Shown here: one piece after another, positions 13,223-25,400 of the stretch
Layout of the letters: each line of letters starts with the position of its first letter
Numbering within the stretch: position 1 is the first letter of the stretch
Source of the DNA: Anseranas semipalmata
Lineage: Eukaryota > Chordata > Aves > Anseriformes > Anseranatidae
Length of the DNA: 64,000 bases
Direction: 5' to 3'
Assembly (NCBI GenBank): GCA_013399115.1
Contig: VXAA01003386.1
Coordinates: 1,316,824-1,380,823, forward strand
Notes under the pieces: model-generated
Database searches by the model: none
Seen by the model: the letters and a program-made list of their open reading frames with translations, nothing else
What the model was told of the DNA's origin: nothing
Translations under genes and position numbers: made by a program

Positions 13223-13472
13223 TCAGTATGTAGTTTCCCTTGTGACCTGGCTGGAAAATGTGTGGTTGCTGGAGATACTGTTGGATTTCCTGGTGAAGGC
13301 GAGTCGTTTTTTCTTCTTCCTCCATGGCAGGCACAGCAGCGTGAGTGTAGAGAGGAAGATCTGTCGGAAGTTTGCAGACACCAGGTTGTATAGGATGGGG
13401 TTGATTGCCGAACTGACGTAGAAGAGGACATTTGTCAGCATGTAGAAGTAGTGGTAGAAGTTGTAAAGGAAA
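13223..13472 (-). CDS. NTSR1: NTSR1 terminal coding exon 4 (ECL3, TM7, helix 8, C-tail)
   Basis: This 250-bp coding part starts with one base (T) completing the split aspartate, then 82 codons and TGA. The acceptor on the minus strand is TTTCATCTGTTCTTCCAG. The order is extracellular loop 3 (FLYNFYHY), TM7 ([20 protein letters not shown]), helix 8 ([18 protein letters not shown]), a single cysteine before LPW, a basic run RKKKKR, and a serine/threonine-rich tail with [25 protein letters not shown] is the class A NPxxY activation motif. The Ser/Thr cluster is where GRK phosphorylation and arrestin binding occur in the family. Mammals have two close cysteines before the tryptophan (CLCPVW in human); here only one is present. 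Non-coding 3' UTR continues below 13223. Confidence 0.96.
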
Positions 13473-16400
13473 CTGGAAGAACAGATGAAAGATAGAAGTC
13501 TAAGTAGAGTGTGGAGAACTGAAATAATTCAAAGTCACAAGGGTGAGAAAGGCATGAGCTGTTCTTCCAGCTAACCTTTCTCTGTTAGGGAGACAGGCTT
13601 GCCACTGGGAGTCAGTGCGTGCGCCTGTGTTTTCAGCTGCGACTGGCCACATGTATGTCAGATGCCTTCACAAAGGTCTTGCCCCAGTCGCTACCAGGTA
13701 GAAGCTCATTTATGCCCTGGGACTGGATGGGATATTTACCTCGTGTATTCATTTTGTCTTCAAAAATAGACTTGCTTGAAACTGAGAAGCCAGATGGAAA
13801 TTTGCTTCTGTGTCATGCATATACATTAGCTTGGCTTTTCTGGCTGCAATTCTGGTAGGAAGAGCCTGCAGAAGAGCCAAGAGCCTGTAGCAGATGCAGC
13901 TATCTCCTCCCCCAGGCAGCGAGAGCTGCATCAGCGCGTTCAGTGGGTGCCAGGGTTGGGATTTGTCTGTGCTCCAGGATGGCGTTCTCTATTCTGGGGG
14001 CAAGCTGAGGATAGCATGCTTTTAAAACATATCCTGACCACCACAAGATAAGGGTTTCAACTAGAATTGATTGAAAATGCCTAGTTATTTTTGTTTCTTT
14101 TGGAAATATCTTTTCTTGGGAAAACTGAGATCAACAGCTCTGAGATGGTAAAGGGTTTATAAACAACATGGGTCTCATTTTCCTCAGGATCATGTTCCTC
14201 AGGATCATTTATCTCAGTGGAAACCACAGACTTTTTTGTTAGTCTGAGCACTGTCTAACAAAAGATAAATAGACGTGTGCTGGAGTACTTCACCCCCCCA
14301 CCATGCCCCTCAGCACTGCCAAGTACTGCATGGCCCATCCAGCTCTTACAAGCAGTTTCTCAATGCAGTTGTGAAGACTTAATTTAGCAAAGACTTCTCT
14401 TCTTCAGGGGCAGGCACATGCATTTACAAACGATCATGTCAAGCTGCTGCAAGCTCTTCATTAGCTACCATACTGATAGTTCACCATTCATAATATGCCT
14501 GTAAATTCAACATCTTCCTAAAATCACTCATGGCTTTTAAAAGAAGAAAAAAAAATGTGAATGCAACCACAATGCATAAATTCACGCTAACTGCTGATGG
14601 AATGCTCTACCCCTTTTGCTCAAAGCAAATGCAGTCACTACATAATTGATTGCTGCTTTAAGTACTTTTTGTATAGGAAAGCAAACAAGAAATAACAGTT
14701 TGCCCCAGTGTGTGCCTGGAGCTCTGTTTTCATGATTAAAGATAGGTTTTGGCTTTTACTACGGATGGTTGTACAATTCCATTCAGCAGACTACGGTATC
14801 ATAAATTACTATTATTTGTTCTTGGAGTTTATGAGATTTTAATGTCTTGTTGTTGCTCTGCTGCTTGGTATCAAAGATTTTTTCCTTTCCTGTTCATTGC
14901 AGGAAGCAGACCTGGTCCCGCAGAGAACAGGGACGTCACACTGTGGGAGGAGAGATGCATCTCTCACTGAGTACCTCTCAGGCCATCTCTCTCTCAGGCT
15001 ACCTGGGTTTATATCCCTGGACAGTGTGAGCTCTTAATTGCATATTTAAAATGAATAAAATCAGTTCTGTGGCTGCTTTGCCAAGGAACCTGGCCTGATG
15101 TGGCTGCAAGTAGCATTCAGTGTAGGTGTGCAATTGCGTGTAGCTATGTATCCCTAAACTGGCTGAGAATCTGGACATTTTCTAATCAGTGACAACTGCT
15201 AGTATTTAATTTTGAGCCACTATCTGTAAAACCTAGTAAAAACCCTACCCCAGACTCAGTGAGCAGCCCAGTTATTTCCCCGTCTGTGTAATCTCTGCTG
15301 TCACTAAGGAATTGTGGCATTGGGGAACTAACTTGTGCGTTGACAGGAGCTGCTCCAAATTAGGGCCGGTGATCGGTATGTCCACCATGGAGACAGCGAT
15401 CCACTTTGGATGCATAAACCCCTCTGCCAAATGTCATTTCGTCAAGGACTGTCAGAGGTGAATATCTGTCACTGTTGTCAACGGGGGCTATTCTGTGGTC
15501 GCAGCCACAGAAGGAAGGGCTGCTGCTGCATTTCAGTTCAAGCTAATGCTTCCTTCCCCCACATCCGGGGGATTTAGGTGATAAAACGAGGACTGTTAAT
15601 TTGGCTGGCAGTGATGGTAAGAAATCCAAAAGAAAAAAACAAAAAACAGTTAGGAGGTTGAGGCTTTGACCCTGTGGAGAATGCCTTCTGTCTCCGGTCC
15701 CCACCGCCATCCCCAGTCCGCTGGTGCCCCGGCAGCCCGAGCTCCAGCCTGGCCCCGCGCCCCATCCTGGCATGGGGTCCCCCAAGTTGTGACTCACTCT
15801 GTCCAGTGGCTGGAGGGGACATAGCAAAACATGAGGCGTCGTATGTGATAAGGGAGCCAACAGACCACAAAGGCAATCACCACAGCACCTGCGAAGTATG
15901 AAAAAAGCCTATTACTTTTTGTGAGCAGTTCTTCATCAGGGGTGAAAAAGGGACCTGTGTGTGTGTGTGTTTATCACCATAAACCGTTTTTGTCTTATCT
16001 TGCTGCTGTGCAAAAAAATTAATAACTTTGAGGGACAAACAGCCTGACGATGTCTATAAAAACAAGCATAACGGAATAATAGGAAATATCCATAAGCACG
16101 GGAGCAGTGACGTTATGAACAAAAGATACAACACAGATAAGGGACTGATGATGCCTAGTTCAGATGCAGGCTAAATGAAACGGGGCTGCATTTGCACCTG
16201 TCCTTGCATTTTATGCCCTTATGGCACCGGGTATTTCGTCTACAGTACTCACAGAGGCAGTCAGTGTGTTTTTCATCCAGGTAGACAGGGAACCAGGGAC
16301 ACTGTAATCCCATTAGTTCGTTATGCGGAGCCACTGGCCACAGTCCCTATGGTGCTTGGGATCATTAAACAGCCTCAGGAGCTGCTTTCTGGTGGCAGAG

Positions 16401-19400
16401 CTCGTCCTTTTGTTCTATATTTGTGCAATACCTGAGAAAATGATTACAAGATGCTTGGGTCTGGATGTTGCCATAATAAAAATGATTAATTAAAGAGTAA
16501 AAAGAGAAAGATGATAGTTTTTCTTCCTTTCCAGATTCTAGCCAAGGTTCATCAACCAATGAAAAATAAAATGCAAGAACTCTGAAGGATAAAAGCCCTG
16601 CTGGTGCTGAGAATTCATCAATCTAGATTAAAAAGCAGATATATCAGGCAATCAAGGGAAAGATTTGTTTCCTTTTGTAATATGTATTTCAACCTCTGTA
16701 CGAAATGACGGGATTCTGGCAGAATCCCAGCAGGAAATAAAGAAACCTCAGTTACAACATAACATAATAAAAGCCAAGAAGAAAATCAAGACTAAATAAA
16801 ATGATTATGTTAATTTTTTATCCCAAATTTGCTCTACAGACAGTAAGGGCCACATCGCTCTTGTCCTTTATGTGACCTGTAAAGGACTAGGAAGCAGCAA
16901 AGCTTTCTTACCAAGCTACGTACCACCAGTGCAATGTGGATTTGGCACTTGGAGGCAAAGGCTGCTTTTCCCTCTGCCTCGGGACTGAAAATATTTATGT
17001 GGCTATGTCCCAGCCGCTCTCATCCCACAAGAACTGTGCTGTAGCTTGTAGAGGAGAGATGCGGATGATGTGTATCCCTTGAAAAACACAGTCCATGAGG
17101 AGTAAGGCTGGCTGTGGCTGCATCTCCCCATCCCATTATGCAGCCAAGAGGCACAGGGGAGGCTCCAGTAAATGGACCCCCCTAGTGGGGTAGGAGTGGG
17201 GATGGAAGTGCCTGTGCCCTGTTTGTGTCATCAGTGCTGGATCACTACCTGGTTTGTACAGAAATTCAGTAATTCTTGGTGCCCAGCTCTGTTTCAACCC
17301 CATATTATCTCGTTTATTAAACACATTACTGACAATGGAGATGGCTAAATTCTTTTAGCATGAGCCTGTATGATGTATGAAGGCATCTTCCAAGAATACT
17401 GCAAAAGCCATTTAATCAGTAAAGTTTTAGACAAGTGAAAGGACATGTTTTGGAAGGAAGGCTAGAGGGTCTGTTTTTATTCTCTTGTCCAACTGAATTC
17501 ATTATTTCAATCTGAGTATTTTTGGCTGCTTATGGTCATTGTGATCACAAATGTAATTCATCAATACAGGACCTGCAGCTCTTCAGCGGTCTGAAAAGAC
17601 ACCATCAAGTGGATGAATTTGACCTGTGTCTGATCCTGCCCCGAGGAGCATGGGGACAGACCCTAAGTGCAGTGTAGCACAGGAGAAGTGGGGAAATCCT
17701 CTACGAAGCTTGGAGTCAACGCTGGATGCCTGCCTTGGTTTCACATTTCTGAGCATCTGCTTTTGGCAATCTCCAGAAATGAATTTCTCTGTTGGATGGA
17801 CCTTTGTTTTGCCTTGGCTGGCCATGCTGGAGCACCTCACCTGCGGCTCCCCAGGAGAGCCCTCCAAGGAGCAATGCTCTCCAGCCTCTCCCCCTGCATC
17901 CATCAGCCTCAGGCCACCACTAACAAGCCCACATCACTGCTCCAATTTGTCAGCTTTCCCAGCACTTGTACAGGACTAGCTGGATCTTCAGGCTCTGAAA
18001 GCAGTTTCCCAAATGGCTCCCAACACAAGTTCACTCATAATTTTTTTTGCGGAAACCTGCTTGCACCGCACTTCCCAGATGTTTACCCCTGCATGCAGCT
18101 CTTCAAGCACTGCAGGATCTGGATTCCTTCTACAGCCAACTTTAACAGTCCTGCACATCTGCCCATTAAATTTGCCAACAAGTTAATTGAAAGTGTTTTC
18201 CCCCCTGTAAAGGATCTCTGCTTGTGGCTCACATAGCACTGTGCCAAATAGTATGGAGGCAGGGATCTATACCAACAAAAACACATACTGAGAGAAATAA
18301 CTGCTTAACCTCAGCAAACGAATAGCCAATTAAGTAATCTGTGGTAATTCTGTAATATCCCATGCAATCACTCTGCAATTAAAACTTTATTAAACACATG
18401 GCTAAGTGCAACAGAGACACTTACGGGCTGCTTTTGAAATTCCAGCTGGGTAGCCTCCTGCGCGGTTCTGTGCCGCGAGCCCCCGCAACACAGGTTAGGA
18501 GGCTCTGACCTGCATTTGTCACCCTTAATCCTGATGTTTCAGGTTTATCATACAAGGGCTACGTTGCTGCCTAAATTATTTTTTATTATTGTTATAGGCC
18601 CCTAGAACCTCTTCTCTATTATCTTGAGGCTTCACACAGGTGTTTCTTTCGTACAGTAAGATAGGTCAGGTCAGCTTGGTGGAGCTGAGCACCGCCTGGG
18701 GAAGGGTTTGACCCAAGGCATGGTGATGTTATGAATGGTGTTTGCAAGGTTGGAGATTTCCTGCCTCAATTTTTTGAACTACAGAAATACAAGTACCAGT
18801 GACTTGTTTGCCTCTGCCTCATGGCCTCAGTACAGAAAGCTTCCTTGCTCTGCCCCAGCCCTGCTGCGCTGGAAGGATAGAGGTGCGTACCTTGCATCAA
18901 AACCAGACCCTTCCCTCACTTCTAAATAATTCAATTGCCATGTGGAAATGCGGTTTTCGTAGGAGCAGAGCTGCTCCATGAACTCCTGATATTTCCCACA
19001 TTTGAGCAAATGAGGTACCAAACCTTTGAGCCAGCCCTGGGCTGGGAGCACAGAGGGGAGCTGGGCAAGCCAACCAGGCTGGGTCTTCATTTCCCTTCTA
19101 AATCAAACTCGTAATTTAAAAGTGTATTTAAACCTGAATTATTGCATCCTATAGTTTTCTATTTTGTCTTGTTGTGGCTCAATTCTCTGCCTGTTTGAAC
19201 CGCATCCCAGGGAGGAAGGGCAGGGAGGAAGGAGGCGCGGCGGCGCGGCGAGCCCCTGTTTATCACTCAGGAAGTCCTACAGAGGGAAACATAAATTTTG
19301 AGCAACAGCTTTTACCTTGCACAAAAGAAGATTTAGACTGTGCCAGACTTGACTTTCAGACTAAACTGGATGTGGAAGCAATCCTGGAAGTTAAATTGCA

Positions 19401-22400
19401 TTAAATTGCACTGAGTATTTTATTTTACCGCGTGTGCAGCCTGGGGCTGTGGCTGGGAGGCAGCCCTTTTCCAGGGCCAATGTCTCAAAAAACTGGCATT
19501 GTGTTAGCAAGAACATGGAGCAATACATCATGTGTACAAAGGTCCTGCAGTGCCTGGTGGAGGGAGAGAAGAGAGGCGCTGCTCCTTCTTTCAGCTACCT
19601 CTACAGTTGCTAAGACCTCCAGAGAAACTCAAATCCAGCCTTCCTTGATAGCTTTGTTAGACAATTTTGGCCAATTTACTACTTTTCCTTTGTGTTTCAG
19701 GGGGAGCTGAAATACATACAGCATGTCATAACTTTTGGGCAAAGGCAGGAGCTGTTTGGGTACAGACAGACCTATCAGAGCAAAATCTCTCAGCCTTTTC
19801 TGAGATTCAGTACATCAGCAGCTGTGCACCTCCAACGGTGCTCAAGGAATGCATGTTCCGGCCGGTATTGAACAACATATAAGGCAGTGTAATGGGGCTT
19901 ATGTCAGGGATTTGCATTAACGCTGGTTTCTGGAGAAACAGTCCCTGCGTATTCAAAGCTCCTTGGTTTTATATGCTTATTTAGCTGATGCCATTACAAG
20001 AGAATCTATCACAAAGGGAACAAATGTCACCGTGTGGTTTGATATGAGAGATGGAGAAAGCTGGGCCAAGTGTAGATGTAGTTGGCAGTGCCTCACTAAA
20101 CCTCGAGGCGCTGTTTATGTTAACATGATGCAGTACCTGACAGGTTGCCGGCAATATTTATACCAGCAGGCCCCAAACTAGGGATTGTGGCAGTTACAAT
20201 GTGGGTATGAGCCTAGTAAAATTAAAACTGCTTATGCTGGTATTTGGGTCACAAGGCTGCAGAAGAAAGGATTTCCATAAAAGTCGATAACCACAAGCAG
20301 AGACTGGAGACCACCAATATGCACCAATAGTGCCTGGGAGAGCAAAAAAAGGAGAAACTGGGAACAGCGAAGGGTCTGGGGAGCTCTCAGCTCCTTTAGA
20401 AACTGCTGAAGACATGCAGCATTTGCTGGATGCAATCCCCCTGTGCTCTTCTACTTGTTACTGAGCAGTGTAAACAATAGGTTTGACTTCTTAATTTCCA
20501 TTCCAGAGCAGCCAAAGATCTGCTTTTATCTTTCCATATTATTTTCAGACAGCAGAGTGAACAGAAAAACCTTTTTGGCATGAAAAAAACAAAGTATCAT
20601 ATCAGACTGTATTCTCCAGTCCTGACTTTCAATGGCTTCAGCTGACAGGTTTGAAAAGGGATGTGAATTCCTGGCCCTGCTCACGCTGGTGATTAAAACA
20701 TCCACTGGCACCAACCTGGTTTTGTCCAAAAGGAGCAGGGCAGAGTATGAAGGTTAAAAGCTAACCAAAGAACAGGGCCCAGCAAGCAGCACGTCCTTGC
20801 TGACACAGTGCAAACCAGGGATCTTCCCAAGTTCCCTTCTCAGATAATTAGTCTTTGTGAAAGGAAAGAAGTTGCTGGATTCAGTTTAAGCTTCGTTCAT
20901 GTTGTTCCTTCTATGAATGTCCAGGTGTTTGGAGGAGAAGGAAGAAGAAAGAAAGAAAACTTCCCCTTTGAAGGATAGATGAGGGCTCTTGTCTTCTCAC
21001 CAGGTTCAAGACTCTTGCTATTCACTAAGATCTGGTATAACCCAAGCTGACATCCTTTGCAGCCCCCTTCTTCATTCCCATCATGTTGAGTCTCACGTGT
21101 CCTTTATTCCTCCCCAAGCTGTTTCTGCTTGCCAGGGGACCCTGGGGATATATTTGCTGCATGATTCTGCAGTGACTAAGGCCCTGGCCAGATTTTATGT
21201 CTAAAAATCCATCGGTTAGCTTTTTAAATGCTCATGTAGACAGGGCTTAATACCTGGAAAATCCGCTTGCTGAGCATGGCCAGCCCTAGGGTTGTCTTCA
21301 GCGATGCAGCCATGAGAGCCTGAATTCCCGCAGCAATGGCTCGGCAGCCGCTGCAGGAAGAGGCGTGGAGATGAGGAAAGGTCTTCCCGTCCCCAGAGGG
21401 GCGGCTGTGCTGCATTTCTGCTTTTCAGGGGGTGTTTACAGAGGGCTCTGATACGGCTTTCTTTATGTCACTTGGCAGGCTGTAAAGTAAACCTACACGT
21501 ACAAACATCTCCGAGAAACATTTACAGCTATTATATAGCTCATCTATCCTCCTGAATTTCAATGTGACACTTCAGCTGTTAACCTCAACTTTTATTCGTG
21601 CTTAACGTCACAGGGGTTTCGCTGAACTCCACTTGGAGTTGCTCAGACTTTTTATTTATCCCTGTACAAACTGTCATGAACTTAGTTCCTTTCTTGCAAA
21701 GAGAGTGGTTCATGGACAAATCTGATTTCCTCAGAGTGTAGGAATTAGGAAAGACAAGTCTTAAAAGAACAGATTTTCAGACTGCAGATCTTCTGTATAT
21801 CTTTGTGGCTGCAAAGTATTTGCTATTTGTTACTTCTGTTTGTGGGATGGTTATACTAAATCTCATAGCATTATTCTCCTCAAACTGATAGCTCAGACTT
21901 GGAACATCAGAGAACAGAAATGGCTGAACTCTCCAGCACATTAGTTCAGGAGGGGAATTATTCACACACAAAGTAATGAAACATGTAGGCTGCATGCATG
22001 CTTCATTAATACTTGGCATTTGCCTAGTATTACTCGAAGAAATGCAGAGGCCCCAGAATCATAATTTTAAAATTTTCAGACTTTCAGTAAAAAAATGTGG
22101 TTTAACTTCATCTCCTAAGAAGCATCTTACTGCGGGAAGCGATGCGACAGGCGGTTGTCGAGGCGATGAGGGCTGCTCGGAGGACAGTCATTTCTCTCTG
22201 CAGTTCTGAATGGGTACAGCCTGGTGTAGTGATAGGGACAATCAGTCTGTGTCACAAAACTGTCCCCTTTCGAGAAGACATGTTGGCCAAACAGTGCTTT
22301 CAGCCTGAGCCAAGCTCAAATATGTCCTGATTTTTGAGCAGCTGTTTGTACATATGAAACTGAGCCTGGAAAGATTTATATTGCCTCTGGATCTGGTATG

Positions 22401-25400
22401 CAATACTCTGGGCAGCGTGTACAGGGTTTTATCTGCTGAAAGCTTCTTATTATGACGGGTGCATGCATGTGTGTGTGTGTGTAAGACTTAGTGCTATAGT
22501 TCAGATTAATTTAGGAAGTTTTCTACCTTCTCAAATGATTGGTGTATCAGGATGTGCAACCAGAGAAGATTCACCCTTCCATGCAGCATCACATAGCACC
22601 CAAGAGACTCAGCTCCCCAGCACTCCTACAATACAACCAAGGGATAACAACAACAACAACAAAAGTCAAACAAACAAACAAAAATCATGCAAAAAATGGG
22701 CGTGGCTTATTTCTGGAGACCTGGAAGAAATATTGGATGGGTGAAGGAGGGTATGGAATCTCTTTGTGGGAGGTGTTTTTAGCGGCAGCAGTGCTGCGAA
22801 CGTTGCCCAGTTATCCTCAGAAAGAGCTGGAAAGCCGCCAGTTCCTGGGGCTCTCTGAATTCGGATCCTCACACCTGGAGAATGCTGACAGCGGAGAGGG
22901 AATTACAATCAGAAATCACACGCTTAATGAATTAACGAGCTGGCTTACACGCAGCAGGGCTGACACGTTCCTTGATCCTGATCTCCCTAATTATTTTGTA
23001 CATGACCAAAGTCAGACAGAGCCAAGAAAACGTTATCAAAAAGGAGGAAAATGATGCTGTGGACATTTTGAATGAAGCTGTTAGCCTGACCATTTTAGCT
23101 CCTGTTTTGGTGTAAATGAGTACATTCTCTCAGTAGATCTGGAAGAAGGAAGAAAAGTGTTTGCTGCTGTGATCTCATCAAACAACTCTGCACACCATGA
23201 ACTGCAAAAATTTATTTTCTGAGTGCTAGTTTTATGTGTTCTGAAACATTTCACCCTTAAGACAAAAACAAGCTTTCTGTACTTCAGGCCAAAGTTTACC
23301 TTTGGAAATGGAAAATACTTTGACCCTCATAAAGTCTGATTTTGTGCCAACACTTTTATTAGTGTGGACAAGTGCTATTTTTCTATTCCCACTGTCTTCC
23401 ATAAACTTGCCTAGTCTGGGTAGACGGTTTTGGCTGCCATGGAGCTCAGGATAAATCATATGTACCCTTGTTTATTTTTGCTGCTTTTCAGACAGCTCAG
23501 ATGTCCATTTTATTAAAAAAAAAAAAAAAAAGTTGTGAGGAACAGGTGACAGAAGTAAATGTGAATCAAGCACCTCCAGTAATCAAGTGCATCTGAAAAG
23601 TGAAAGAAAGCAACACTTGCTGGATAAAAAGAGCTTTTCTGCATGATGTGGTGAGTCACGGGCAAAACCGACAGCAGATTTCTTATTTGCTGGATCTTCC
23701 TCAGCCCAGAAAGGGCGCAAGCGGCCGCTCCCTCATTGCCCTCCCTGCAGGGAGGGGAGCTCGCTCCTGCTGCCGGGTGGCACCCCAAAGCTGCACGCAG
23801 TATTGCGCATCGCTGCCCAGGGCCCCGCGATGCCACGTCTGACCCACTGCCACACCGACTCCGACCTTCGGGACCACTTCTGCTAACTTTTCTGAGCTTT
23901 TGCAAACATAACAAAAGCAAAAATTTGCCTGGAGAAGAAGAAGAAATCAAGCTTATCGTTTGGAGAAAGAAGGGCCATTTTTCAACCAAGGAGCTGTTGG
24001 TGAGGGACGCTCTCCCACCACCACCGAGCAGTGCCTGGGGAATAACGGGTGTAAATTTAGGTCTGTCTTATTATTCACGAAGAGCTCTCCCGTCTGGATG
24101 TTAAATAAGTATAGAACACTGAAAGGAGAGAGACAGGTGTGAGCTGTTGTAGCAGAAGGGAGAAAAGGCAGCTTCTCGCTTAATGGCCGGAGGCAGCAGC
24201 ATTAAGAAACAGAAGAAGGCAGCAGGGAAGCAGGGCACTGGCACGGCCCTGTCCTGGGAGCGCTGAGGCTTGGTCCCGAAGCAAGGCTCGCTTCTCACCA
24301 CTGTGGATTTTGGTTAACTAGGGTGCAAGGGGAGGAAACAACTCGGCCTAACAGGAATTACTGTTTTCTGGATATCTGTCCCCTTTTTCTCAACAGGCAT
24401 TCCCAGTGCGGTGTGGTGTACCCAGTGGATTGCCTGTGGCAAGGGCACAGTGTGCTGCATGGGATGCATCCCTCGTGGAAAGCAGCTGGAAAATCTGGAG
24501 AAAAATCTAACGGGTTTTTGGTGGCTTCTGTAGGGCCAGGATTTCCTTCCTTATGGAAATTGTGGCCTTGGCCAAATCACTGCAGCCACCAACAGCCTTG
24601 CAATGAGAAGTGCCAGTTGGAAAGCTTTCAGCTAACAAACTCTCACCATCTAATGCGCATGAGGGCTCTCACGGTGTAAATCCAGAAATGACATATTTTA
24701 TTAGATATTTTAGGGTGCTATTTTTGAACAGCTTTTGCTTTATCATCTGTCAGTTTAAGCTACCAGATTCTTTGGTCTTTTCCTCAGCTTACTTAATTAA
24801 GGCATCCAATATTTCGCAGCACAGCTCAATTCCTGGGTGCAGGATCTTTTATTTAACCTTCGTCTGAACCAAAGCTCTGCAGAAAAAAAAAAAAAAAAAA
24901 AAAAGGAATAAAGCCATATATTCAAGTCTTAAGTTGCTGCTGACAGAATCATTAAAATGCTGGGCCAGTTTTGCTTTTGAATTCTTTCAAAAGCTCTTCC
25001 TCAGAGAGCCTGTGTGTGTGAGCAGGTCTGTTCTTTAGCTTTACATATCAGCAAACTCATGCAAAAGAAAAAGGTTATTTGTGATTACTCTAACTGTGAT
25101 TGTCTGGAAGAATAAACAAATATTGAATCTCTTTCTGTCTTCATCCAGGGAGATCACAATTCTGCCTCGTTTCTCTGCAAAGTTACGAATCCAAGCAGTT
25201 CACAAATGGCCATTTGTGCTCACAGCTATAAATGTTGTTTGAGACACTGCAGTAATTACAAGTGCAAAGGTGAACGCTTTATTGCATGTGAAATATGGAT
25301 AAAGACATTTTCAATAACAGGGCTTAGGAGTTCATCTAAAATATATTTAGATAGCCAGCTCTCAAAGGGATGCAAAATTTAATAAAAATCATATAAGAGG

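Noticed and set aside
22539..23054. 171-codon plus-strand open frame
   Set aside because: Runs through AAC and CAAA microsatellites, giving repeated threonine and lysine, with no recognised domain.
24883..24904. Poly-A tail of a processed gene copy or SINE
   Set aside because: No coding remnant or SINE promoter boxes before the run and no flanking target-site duplication seen.
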